Shown: piece by piece, positions 30,013 to 38,482 of the stretch
Layout of the letters: every line of letters begins with the position of its first letter
Numbering within the stretch: the stretch's first letter is position 1
DNA from: SZAS-3 sp964386785
GTDB lineage: Bacteria > Chlamydiota > Chlamydiia > Chlamydiales > JAAKFR01
Reading direction: 5' to 3'
Assembly (NCBI GenBank): GCA_964386785.1
Contig: CAYLUD010000001.1
Coordinates: forward strand, 1-64,000
DNA length: 64,000 bases
Position numbers and translations under genes: made by a program
Notes under the pieces: generated by a model
What the model was told of the DNA's origin: nothing
The model's input: only the letters and a program-made list of their open reading frames with translations
Database searches by the model: none

Positions 30013-30699
30013 ATGCCTTTTTCAGTGCAACACGCTTTTGATGCGATTGCTCCCCGCTATGATCTAGCCAACGCAATTCATTCTTTAGGTTTACATCACA
30101 TCTGGAATCAACGCTTAATTCGCACCCAACGGTCCACCTCCCATCTCTTAGATCTTTGTACAGGGACAGGCGCTATTGCTTTAGGTTTCTTGAAACAGCA
30201 CCCTCTGAGTCGAGTAACCGGTGTAGATTTTTCTCTTCCCATGCTAGATATTGCAAAGAAACGTGCGCAAGCGTTTGGAATGAGAGCGCATTTCATCCAT
30301 GCCAATGTACTCTCCCTGCCTTTCCCAGACGAATCATTTGACGGGGCTACGGTTGCCTATGGAATACGTAATCTGCCAGATCGAATCCAGTTTCTGAAAG
30401 AGGTCTACCGTGTATTACAACCTGGAGCTCGCTTCTCTCTTTTAGATTTAACGCGTCCGAAAGGATGGCTGGGACGCGTACATTCTTTTTATACCACTCG
30501 ATGTCTTCCCCATTCTGGAGGATATCTCACTCAACACCAGGAAGCCTATCGTTATTTAGCACGCAGCATACAATCCTTCATTCACCCAGAAATTCTGTTG
30601 GAAGAATTAGAAAAGGTTGGTTTTAATCAAGGGGTCTGCCACGCTATCCATTTAGGTGTCGCTACCTTATGGGATTGCAGAAAACCGCTTACATCTTGA
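30013..30699 (+). CDS. menG: Demethylmenaquinone methyltransferase
   Basis: MenG (UbiE) adds the last methyl group of menaquinone. The 228-aa protein begins FDAIAPRYDLANAIHSLGLHHIWN, a family hallmark, and has the SAM-binding LDLCTGTGAIALG and VTGVDFSLPMLDIA, DGATVAYGIRNLPD and LKEVYRVLQPGARFSLLDLTRP. AGGAG lies 8 bases before the ATG. It completes the local mqnE-mqnA-menG menaquinone set; mqnB, mqnC, mqnD and the prenylation genes are not in this window. Confidence 0.93.
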   Translation: MPFSVQHAFDAIAPRYDLANAIHSLGLHHIWNQRLIRTQRSTSHLLDLCTGTGAIALGFLKQHPLSRVTGVDFSLPMLDIAKKRAQAFGMRAHFIHANVLSLPFPDESFDGATVAYGIRNLPDRIQFLKEVYRVLQPGARFSLLDLTRPKGWLGRVHSFYTTRCLPHSGGYLTQHQEAYRYLARSIQSFIHPEILLEELEKVGFNQGVCHAIHLGVATLWDCRKPLTS

Positions 30700-32342
30700 T
30701 GGTCACTCTCTTAGCTCCTCTGTTTGGTGGAGCTCCTGACTCTTTGAGTGGCTCTGTGCTATACCAAATTCACCGTGCCCATGTATCGGATGCCCTCCGT
30801 CAATATCTGGAGTGGAGCCAACAAGAAAATAGCCATGATTTTTCTTTGTTACGCCAAATGGGCCTAGCCATCCTAGAAGAGGGTGCAAAAGCAGAAGACC
30901 CTGAAGTAGTCGTTCTCTCTATGATGGGGGCCGGTGTTTCCTCTTCTATTGCGTTGTTACCTATTTTAGAACAAGGATTACACCACGAAGAGCTGCAGGT
31001 ACAGCTGCTGGCGCTCCACTTCTTAGCGCGATGTAATGAAGACTGTACAGACGATCTACTTTTAGACGCCCTGAACTCTCCGTTACTACTCACACGATTA
31101 GAAGCTCTCTATCAGTTATCGTGCAAACGCCACCCCCAGACCTTAGAACAATTACAATCTCTCTGGGTCAAATTACCAGAACCTCTCCGCCCTTTATTTG
31201 CGCAAATTCTTGTGAATTTAGATTCCTATAGCGCGAACCAAATGATGCGCCAAATGCTTTCTCATCAGAATGTGGAGACCCGATGTCAAGCGATCCTTGC
31301 AGTAACAGAAAAATCACGGGATGACTTTTTACCACAAATTCGGGCTCTAGGGTCCCAAACTCAGGTATTACAACAAGAGTGCGTCGCCTATGCATTAGGA
31401 CGTTTTAAAGATCACGCCTCGATAGATTTACTCCATCGTCTGCACCAAGCCCGTCAGCCCAACGTGCGATTGGCTGCCGCCTATGCACTCCATGAGTTGG
31501 GAGATCCTCAAGGAGAAGCAACTCTCTTACAAGCAGCTCAGCAGGGAGATCTCCTCGCGTTGACTTGGCTATCCAAGATTCCTAAAAAAGAACACCAAAA
31601 CCTCTTTCTTACCTATCTCAGCCATCCCGATGTCGACATCCGATTGCTGGCCACCCTATCCCTACTTGAATACCGAGATGTACGTTGTTTGGCTAATGTG
31701 AAAGAGCTACTTACCTCTGAAGAACAAGCGATTGGATATATACAAGCGTATAGCCCAGGCCATACTCTACCTATATGGAAAACCGTTTTCTCTGCTCCCT
31801 ACAAACAACAAGCATACCCAGCCATTCAAGCTCAAAGTGCTGCATTGCGTGCTCAAGTCCTTACTGCGACTCTGGAACTAGGAGAAACCGCATTTTTGGA
31901 AGTAGCACAATGGATTTTTAGCCATTCTTTCTCGTCCTTATTTGGTCCCCTTATTGAGTGTTTAAGTAACCACCGTTCTGAAGCCGCGATCGATTTGATC
32001 AAAGCGCAATACGCTTCTTCTTCTTCTGAAGTCATCCGAATGCATTGTTTATTAGCACTCTGCCGACTAGAAGAGAGTGCTTCCTACCAAGAAGCGTTGA
32101 TTCAGTGGGTGAAAGAGCGTCACCAAACCATCCTCATCCGCTTTGCACAGAATGCAACGGAGATCCCTACTCGTACCGTGCTCTCTCCAGAAAAGGAATC
32201 TGCGTTGTTGATTGAAGCATTTGAAACTCTGGCTTCACTACAAAATCCTCAAGGTATCACAGCATTATTGCATGCAATAGCTTACGGAAATCTGAAAAAT
32301 CGGTATGCTCTAGCGGGTCTATTAATCAGAACCGCTGAATAG
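30699..32342 (+). CDS. Exported HEAT-repeat protein
   Basis: The protein (547 aa) has an N-terminal hydrophobic signal (MVTLLAPLFGG...) and is otherwise a continuous alpha-solenoid of HEAT-like repeats, visible as AVAYALGRFKDHASIDLLHRLHQ-type pairs, such as RLAAAYALHELGDPQGEATLLQAA and DIRLLATLSLLEYRDVRCLANV. The ATG at 30699 shares TGATG with the menG stop; an upstream in-frame ATG (30669) lies inside menG. HEAT solenoids bind other proteins, so this may be a periplasmic scaffold. It precedes the LptD-like gene by two bases, which suggests an envelope role. Confidence 0.75.
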   Translation: MVTLLAPLFGGAPDSLSGSVLYQIHRAHVSDALRQYLEWSQQENSHDFSLLRQMGLAILEEGAKAEDPEVVVLSMMGAGVSSSIALLPILEQGLHHEELQVQLLALHFLARCNEDCTDDLLLDALNSPLLLTRLEALYQLSCKRHPQTLEQLQSLWVKLPEPLRPLFAQILVNLDSYSANQMMRQMLSHQNVETRCQAILAVTEKSRDDFLPQIRALGSQTQVLQQECVAYALGRFKDHASIDLLHRLHQARQPNVRLAAAYALHELGDPQGEATLLQAAQQGDLLALTWLSKIPKKEHQNLFLTYLSHPDVDIRLLATLSLLEYRDVRCLANVKELLTSEEQAIGYIQAYSPGHTLPIWKTVFSAPYKQQAYPAIQAQSAALRAQVLTATLELGETAFLEVAQWIFSHSFSSLFGPLIECLSNHRSEAAIDLIKAQYASSSSEVIRMHCLLALCRLEESASYQEALIQWVKERHQTILIRFAQNATEIPTRTVLSPEKESALLIEAFETLASLQNPQGITALLHAIAYGNLKNRYALAGLLIRTAE

Positions 32343-32344
32343 TC

Positions 32345-34513
32345 ATGCTTCTACTCTTATTTGTCATACTCACGGGATGGTCTTCCCTATTTGCTGATCC
32401 CCTTCATACCGAATTACCTGACTTATGGGATCCGCAGTGTATGTCCTGTGTTCCGCAAGCCATGTGTCCCGCACCCTGGCAAGGGCAACCGATGGTGATC
32501 GACCTACGTAACCCCATCTATTTGGATGGGCTGTTACAAACGGAAGAAGGCGGGGTGATCCAAACATCCGACCTCAGAATTCAAGCAAAAAAAATTCACT
32601 ATTTGAACCAAAAAGATCAGTGCACCATCTATGGAGAAGGAAATCTCTTGATCGACTACCAGGAATGGGTACTCACTGGGGATGCCTTTTTCTATGATCT
32701 CCGTACAAAAACAGGATACCTCCTGAATGGCAAGACTGCGGCCCCACCTTGGTTCATTGGAAGTCGCCGCATGGAACTGCGAGAAAATGGGGATTTGTTC
32801 GTATTTGGAGGATATCTCACGACATCAGAAGGACCCTCTCACGATGTGCAATTGTTGGCTCCTCGTATCCGTCTCTCCAATCGTAGAGTCGTAGCAGCAA
32901 AAGATTTGATGCTCATGGTCAAAAATGTTCCTCTTTTTTGGATTCCAGGCGTCAAATTCAACGTAAAATCCTTGGATCAATCCCCTTTCAGTGTGCAGTT
33001 CGGATGGGGTGGTTTCATGGCCTCCTATATCAGCGTGCTCTATCACTTTTTGGATTGGAATGACTTGAATGCCTATGCACGTGTGGATGGTTTTTTTCAA
33101 CATGGTATCGGCTTAGGTATTGATACACGGTACCACCCTAAACATAGCGTGACAGAATGGTACAGCAGGAATTACTGGGTACATGACTTGGCCATTGATA
33201 CCCCAGTTCCTAGGAATCGATGGCGCTATCAAGGGTCCTTTAGCGACGCCCCCTACAATCGGCAAATCAAACTGAAAGCTTGTTATGACTTTGTCAGCGA
33301 CGCACAGATGGCCAATCAGTATGTGATCCAAGACTTTGATCTAAAAACTGCAGGGCGCACCCAATTAGAATTAAAACGACAGGATCCCCACTGGATTGCA
33401 CAGTTTGCAACGAAAGTACGGGTCAATAGCTTTCAGTCCCTAAATCAAGAGCTGCCCTCGTTTCACTTTAACTGGCATCCTATTGAACTCGCTCAATCCG
33501 GTATTCTCTTTTCCGGAGATGCCGATGCCTCCTACTTGCATTATATGTTTAGTAAAGACGTAACTCCTTCTGGAGGATTTAATGCAGGAAGACTCGCCGT
33601 TAATCCCCTCATCTATCGTCCCTTTACTTATGGTTGTTGGTCGGTGACTCCTGAAATCGGAGGCAAGGGCATTTACTATACAGATAGTCCATCAGGAGAC
33701 GCTGTAGGGCAAGCTGCCTTCTTGTTAGGAGTCAAGTGTCAAGGGCGCGCTTATGGGCAACTGGGCTCTGTAACCCATACCGTATCGCCCTACCTCAATT
33801 ATGAATTTTTCTCCTCTCCTAGAGTTTCTTCGGATCGGCACTACCTCTTTACAATTCAAGATGGGTTAGGCAAATTGGAGCGTTTCCGTTTTGGGATGCG
33901 CAACTCCCTATTCTGTTGCGACTCGGCTCTCCTTACTCGCCCACTATGGATCGATCTGTGGGGCAATCTTTTTATTAAAGAAGGGGTCGCCTTTCCAGAC
34001 CAAAAGGCCTATCTTGATATCGAATACAAGCCCCTTCGCACTATGACCTTTGCGATGACTAGTGGGTGGGACTTTACACAACATGTCATGGATCGCGTCA
34101 ATCCACGCTTAGATTGGACCCTCAGTGAACACTTAGCAGTGGCTGCAGAATTCCGTTATCGGACAAAATATGCGTGGAGAAAGGCCGATTTTTACAACTT
34201 TATCTTAGAAAACGTACGTACCCTAGATCAACTGCTGGATTCAGCCCTATCCGATCAAAGAAAAACCTTTTTGCTTCGCGCCTTTTGGCGACTGCATCCC
34301 GACCTAGGCGTCACCTTTGATTTACGACATGGATGGGATCGCGTAGGTCAACCGAACTATACAGAATATAGTGCCACCTTAGACTCGATTCTCTTTTCCC
34401 ATTGGAGATTCCAATTTGTCTTAGAAAAACGAGAGTCCGATGTACGCTACAGGATGTCTTTACGATTGGATCCTCCTCCACCGAAATTGGGAAAACACTA
34501 TCCCAAACTTTAA
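32345..34513 (+). CDS. LptD/OstA-like outer membrane protein
   Basis: The 722-aa protein has a signal peptide (LLLLFVILTGWSSLFA), an OstA-type beta-jellyroll (about 70-170) with repeated IQAKKIHYLNQKDQCTIYGEGNLLIDYQEWVLTGD units, and a long C-terminal region typical of a beta-barrel. This matches LptD, which inserts lipopolysaccharide into the outer leaflet. It has PLFWIPGVKFN, which parallels the P-x-FYxPY motif of LptD jellyrolls. The cysteines CMSCVPQAMC near the N terminus could form disulfides. Conventional LptD cysteine spacing is not evident, so I give no symbol. It converges with the HD-GYP gene, overlapping by 4 bp. Confidence 0.78.
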   Translation: MLLLLFVILTGWSSLFADPLHTELPDLWDPQCMSCVPQAMCPAPWQGQPMVIDLRNPIYLDGLLQTEEGGVIQTSDLRIQAKKIHYLNQKDQCTIYGEGNLLIDYQEWVLTGDAFFYDLRTKTGYLLNGKTAAPPWFIGSRRMELRENGDLFVFGGYLTTSEGPSHDVQLLAPRIRLSNRRVVAAKDLMLMVKNVPLFWIPGVKFNVKSLDQSPFSVQFGWGGFMASYISVLYHFLDWNDLNAYARVDGFFQHGIGLGIDTRYHPKHSVTEWYSRNYWVHDLAIDTPVPRNRWRYQGSFSDAPYNRQIKLKACYDFVSDAQMANQYVIQDFDLKTAGRTQLELKRQDPHWIAQFATKVRVNSFQSLNQELPSFHFNWHPIELAQSGILFSGDADASYLHYMFSKDVTPSGGFNAGRLAVNPLIYRPFTYGCWSVTPEIGGKGIYYTDSPSGDAVGQAAFLLGVKCQGRAYGQLGSVTHTVSPYLNYEFFSSPRVSSDRHYLFTIQDGLGKLERFRFGMRNSLFCCDSALLTRPLWIDLWGNLFIKEGVAFPDQKAYLDIEYKPLRTMTFAMTSGWDFTQHVMDRVNPRLDWTLSEHLAVAAEFRYRTKYAWRKADFYNFILENVRTLDQLLDSALSDQRKTFLLRAFWRLHPDLGVTFDLRHGWDRVGQPNYTEYSATLDSILFSHWRFQFVLEKRESDVRYRMSLRLDPPPPKLGKHYPKL

Positions 34514-35994
34514 GAGCAATCTATCTGATTAGGAGATAGAAAATGCTTGGCGTAATCTAGATAGACTTTCTGACTCAGGAATACCTGATATAAAGAAGGA
34601 TCGAGATGACCCTTTGCAACCATGACTTGCATAATCGAAAGAATCTGGGACAAAGGATAGGGAGACTTGTACGATCGATCAGGAGCAGATAATGCCTCAA
34701 ATACATCTGACATGGCGAGAATTTTTGACTGCAGCGAGAGCTGATTGCCTTTTAGACCTCGAGGGTATCCTGACCCATCTATTTTCTCATGGTGTTGACC
34801 TGCGATTTCAGGAACGCGTTGCAAGTCCTTAGGATACTGCAACTTAGACAACATATCGATCGTCATCGAGACATGCCCCTGCATCAATTTTCTTTCTTCC
34901 GCAGTCAGATTCCCTTCCTTAATACTCAGCTGCTCCCATTCGATATCCGATAAGAGACCTAATTGATGCATCTGATCGAATGCGCGCTGGTCTTCCTCTA
35001 AATAGGCTCCACTATTGACACGTGTGACACGCGCCTTCCAATCGGTAACATTCTGGATAATGTGTTGATATTCCGTATCTGTCAACTGTCCCTGAAGGAG
35101 AGAAACCTCTGCACGAGTAGCATACAATTGCAACTTCAGATCCACAATCTCCTGTCCATTCACCCTTCCTTCTAATTTTTTCTGCTTCTCTAAAATATAA
35201 TGAGGAGTAGTGAGTTTGCCACAATCGTGAAGTAAAGCTGCTACTTGAAGTTCATAGATCTCCGCCTCTGTTAAAGACCCCAATCCACTGCGATTCACTG
35301 CTCGAGCTAAGATGGCAGCAATTTCAGGGACTCGTGCTGAGTGATTACCAGTAGCAGGTGAAATCTTATCAATAGCCTCTGCCAAAATACGAATTAACGA
35401 CTCAAACAAGCTCTTTAAGCTGGTAATGAGTATCTGATTATTAATCGCAATTCCCGCTTGAGAAGCTAGCGATTCAGCAACCTGTTGGTCTTCTAATGAA
35501 AACTCACCACCATGCGTAGGATTAATCAGTTGCAAGACGGCTATGACATCCCCTTCATGATTCATGATAGGCACCACTAACACAGCACGCGTGCGATATC
35601 CTGTTTGTTGGTCGAAGTAACGAGTGTTGCGGAAGTCGAAGTCCGGCTCCTGATACACATCTGCAATGCGGACCGTCTCTTTATGATGAACCGCATAGGT
35701 TACAGTGAATGAATAATTGGGCTCTTTATTCTCATTCCATAAGGGAATCGATTCAAAGGGTATACATTGACCTGTTTTCCCTCCCATAGCATAGTGCAGG
35801 CTATGATTACGAAGAATCTCGAATTTCAGCATTTTGTCCGGTGTAATACGGTATAGGGTCCCTCCATCCGCAGCAGTCAACTCACATGCATTGACCACAA
35901 TAAGCTCGAGTAATCGATCTAGATCGAGCTCTTTAGAAAGAGCTAGTCCAATTTCATTGAGTCTCCGCTCCCGGGCCAATTCGCTAAGTTCCAT
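34510..35994 (-). CDS. GAF / HD-GYP domain phosphohydrolase
   Basis: The 494-aa protein has a GAF sensor domain (about 14-190) and an HD-GYP domain (about 205-470). The HD-GYP metal and signature residues are all present: His218, HDCGK (256-260), His374, HH (401-402), the GSGYPRGL motif (407-414) and Asp430. HD-GYP proteins degrade cyclic di-GMP or related molecules. About 85 extra residues lie between the HDxGK motif and His374, containing a predicted helical hairpin; this insertion is found in a subset of HD-GYP proteins. The family is unusual for Chlamydiae, for which no c-di-GMP synthase is known to me. It converges with the LptD-like gene. Confidence 0.85.
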   Translation of the reverse strand: MELSELARERRLNEIGLALSKELDLDRLLELIVVNACELTAADGGTLYRITPDKMLKFEILRNHSLHYAMGGKTGQCIPFESIPLWNENKEPNYSFTVTYAVHHKETVRIADVYQEPDFDFRNTRYFDQQTGYRTRAVLVVPIMNHEGDVIAVLQLINPTHGGEFSLEDQQVAESLASQAGIAINNQILITSLKSLFESLIRILAEAIDKISPATGNHSARVPEIAAILARAVNRSGLGSLTEAEIYELQVAALLHDCGKLTTPHYILEKQKKLEGRVNGQEIVDLKLQLYATRAEVSLLQGQLTDTEYQHIIQNVTDWKARVTRVNSGAYLEEDQRAFDQMHQLGLLSDIEWEQLSIKEGNLTAEERKLMQGHVSMTIDMLSKLQYPKDLQRVPEIAGQHHEKIDGSGYPRGLKGNQLSLQSKILAMSDVFEALSAPDRSYKSPYPLSQILSIMQVMVAKGHLDPSLYQVFLSQKVYLDYAKHFLSPNQIDCS

Positions 35995-36104
35995 ACTGTT
36001 TTTCTTATCCCATAGAGCCTAGGTGCGCAACATTTTTTTTATTACATCGCGTTTCTATGGTCACCTCTTGTCTTTTAATGGGGTGACTCGTAGCCTCAAG
36101 CTAC

Positions 36105-36854
36105 ATGCTCTTACTACTACTCACTGTTTATTTCTGTACAAGCCCTGTATGGGCAGCTGAGAAACCCCCATTACGAGTAGCTAGCTCATTTACCTCACCT
36201 CCTCTAGCATTTCTTAGAAAAGGATCCCCAGCAGGTTTGGAAGTAGAGATCCTACATCATATTGCCAATCAAATAGGTCGAGAGATTCAGTGGGTGTTTC
36301 ACAACACACCAGCGGATAGACTAGAAGAAGACTATGATGTAGCACTTGGCTTCTGTCACCCCCCAACTAACGGACAATATATCCCCTACTATACAACCTG
36401 CTGGGCCCTGTTATGCATAGAAGCAAAGATACCCAATGAAACCGAACTCTGGACTCAACCGTGGGCTCTTCTGGACAATCTAACTCCTCCTAAAGAGCTT
36501 ACCGATCCGGGCGCATTATATCCTTCTGCACAAGGATTGCTCCCTCCTTTAGTGGATCTTACGCAAGGAAAAATCCCAGGATGGTTGCATCCTCTACCCT
36601 CTCTTCTATATCTCCGATTTGCTGCTCCAGAAGTAGAATGCGTCGTATTGCGGGATCTCCCCTATGACCTGGTAGTATGGGTCTCTATGGAAGCCTATAG
36701 TAGTATTCACAATGCCTTGCAAGAGTTACGAAACAATGGGATTCTAGACACATTGGCTGCCCGTTGGTTTACCTATGATGGACAACCAAAAATTCATTCC
36801 TTCCTTACTACAAACAACTACCCTATCTGTGATTTATCGAGGAGTTCTTTATGA
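36105..36854 (+). CDS. Extracellular solute-binding protein, family 3-like
   Basis: The 249-aa protein has a signal peptide (LLLLLTVYFCTSPVWA) and resembles amino-acid-type periplasmic binding proteins: LRVASSFTSPPLAFLRKGSPAGLEVEILHHIANQIGREIQWVF followed by DVALGF. The C terminus has ALQELRNNGILDTLAARWF, the usual final helix. No permease or ATPase genes are adjacent. The stop overlaps the next gene's start (ATGA). The ligand cannot be predicted. Confidence 0.78.
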   Translation: MLLLLLTVYFCTSPVWAAEKPPLRVASSFTSPPLAFLRKGSPAGLEVEILHHIANQIGREIQWVFHNTPADRLEEDYDVALGFCHPPTNGQYIPYYTTCWALLCIEAKIPNETELWTQPWALLDNLTPPKELTDPGALYPSAQGLLPPLVDLTQGKIPGWLHPLPSLLYLRFAAPEVECVVLRDLPYDLVVWVSMEAYSSIHNALQELRNNGILDTLAARWFTYDGQPKIHSFLTTNNYPICDLSRSSL

Positions 36855-37501
36855 AACGGAGTACTACCACCATCCACATTCCCATGGAAAAGGGCTGTCT
36901 ACCCGCGTTATTCTTAGTACCCCCTTCGTGTCGTGGAGCGGTCCTTTTTGCCCATGGCAGCGGCAGTTCTCATCAAAGCCCTAGAAACCAGGCAATCGCC
37001 GAATTGCTCTTTGAACACTCCTTCGCATCTCTTTTATTTGATCTTTTAAGTCCTGAAGAAGTCAAGTCGGACATGATCACACGTGATTTACGTTTTAATA
37101 TTCCCTTTCTCGCAGAACGGTTACGATGGGTGACCGACTGGTTCCTTGGCGAATATCCATATCGACCGATTGGATACTTTGGTTCTAGTACCGGTGCAGC
37201 CGCAGCCTTAGTTGCTGCTGCAGATCGAGGGACGACCTTGCATGCTTTAGTGCTACGCGGAGGACGAACAGACCTGGCGGGTCAATCTGTACAACGGACC
37301 CATACACCCACCCTTTTGGTAGTAGGTGAAGAAGATCACGGAACATTAGAAATTAATGAAAAAGCATTTCAAGACCTTTCAGGAATCAAACGCCTTCATA
37401 TTGTCCCTAAAGCCTCGCATCTATTTCCAGAGCCTGGAGCCCTAGACGAAGTATGTAGAGAAACCGTACGATGGTTTTCTCAATTTCTGACTCTACCCTG
37501 A
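36851..37501 (+). CDS. Alpha/beta hydrolase (dienelactone hydrolase-like)
   Basis: This 216-aa protein has the oxyanion segment VLFAHGSGSS, a GSSTGA nucleophile elbow, an acid in LLVVGEEDHGTL and a C-terminal His in PKASHLF. This fits the small dienelactone-hydrolase type of alpha/beta hydrolase. No signal peptide is present. It is coupled to the solute-binding protein upstream by ATGA and converges with the pseudouridine synthase gene. The substrate is unknown. Confidence 0.83.
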   Translation: MKRSTTTIHIPMEKGCLPALFLVPPSCRGAVLFAHGSGSSHQSPRNQAIAELLFEHSFASLLFDLLSPEEVKSDMITRDLRFNIPFLAERLRWVTDWFLGEYPYRPIGYFGSSTGAAAALVAAADRGTTLHALVLRGGRTDLAGQSVQRTHTPTLLVVGEEDHGTLEINEKAFQDLSGIKRLHIVPKASHLFPEPGALDEVCRETVRWFSQFLTLP

Positions 37502-38346
37502 TGTGGTAAGTCAGCCCCAAGACGGAGAAATCGTTTCGGAAGAGGTGCCTGGCATTCGATGGTTTTGCCTGTGATAGGATGAACGAAAGCAAGACGCGTT
37601 GCATGGAGTCCTAACCGTTTCAGAGGATTCAGATGCGATCCATAGCGAGTATCTCCAATAATGGGATGGCCCACATAGGAGGTGTGTACACGGATCTGAT
37701 GTTTTCTTCCCGTATGCAAACGAATTCTCAAATGAGAAAATAGAGATGTTCTACGTAAACACTGATACTCCGTACAGGCTTCGCGCCCGGAAGTAGAGAC
37801 ATGCACATCGTAATTTTCCAATTCCTCCAAGGGGAATTCCCACATTCCATGGGAACGCGCAATGCGCCCCTCCACAATAGCATGGTACTCCCGCTCTAAC
37901 TCATGAGCCCCAAAAAGAGCTGCCATACGTTCTCGTAACGACTCCCCTCGTACAAAAAGCAACACCCCAGAGGCTCCTTCATCAAGACGGTGTGCCGCGA
38001 AAAGATTGGGAGCTCGATAGTAATCTCGTAAGATTGACAACGCACTCTGATTTTTGCGTTCTGCTGGGACACTTAACAAGCCGGCAGGTTTATCGATAGC
38101 CACAAAATACCGATCTTCGAATAGGACCGGCAAGGGTGCTAATTGTTTTTTCACTACTTCCAGTTCCGCACCAGCAGGCACACGAGGCCCCTTTGCTGGA
38201 AGACCATCTACGAGAACCCTACCATGAGAGATCCATTGTTTTAGAGTACGAATGGAGCTATCTGGAAATTGCAGATGCAATAAATCAATGAGTGATGAAT
38301 CAGAATCGGGAGAATGATTATGCATAAACCACAAACAGGATACCAC
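37480..38346 (-). CDS. RluA-family pseudouridine synthase
   Basis: The 288-aa protein has an N-terminal S4 RNA-binding domain (about 20-70, IRTLKQWISHGRVLVDGLPAKGPRVPAGAELEV) and a RluA-type catalytic domain with AAHRLDEGASGVLLFV, containing the catalytic Asp in HRLDxxxSG, and the HTGRKHQIRVH block. The start is a GTG at 38346 with AAGGAGGGAG just upstream; an ATG at 38325 lacks that. RluA enzymes modify rRNA or tRNA; which of RluA, RluC or RluD this equals cannot be told. Confidence 0.87.
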   Translation of the reverse strand: MVSCLWFMHNHSPDSDSSLIDLLHLQFPDSSIRTLKQWISHGRVLVDGLPAKGPRVPAGAELEVVKKQLAPLPVLFEDRYFVAIDKPAGLLSVPAERKNQSALSILRDYYRAPNLFAAHRLDEGASGVLLFVRGESLRERMAALFGAHELEREYHAIVEGRIARSHGMWEFPLEELENYDVHVSTSGREACTEYQCLRRTSLFSHLRIRLHTGRKHQIRVHTSYVGHPIIGDTRYGSHLNPLKRLGLHATRLAFVHPITGKTIECQAPLPKRFLRLGADLPHQGRVRN

Positions 38347-38482
38347 TCTCCCTCCTTAAATCCAAGACATTGTCATCACAACATAATTTTGATTTTTTAA
38401 TCAAATATTATTAATATTAATTTTAATAAAAAAAACACTTGTTTTTAAGTTAAATTAACGAAATTTAATTATAATATGATAC

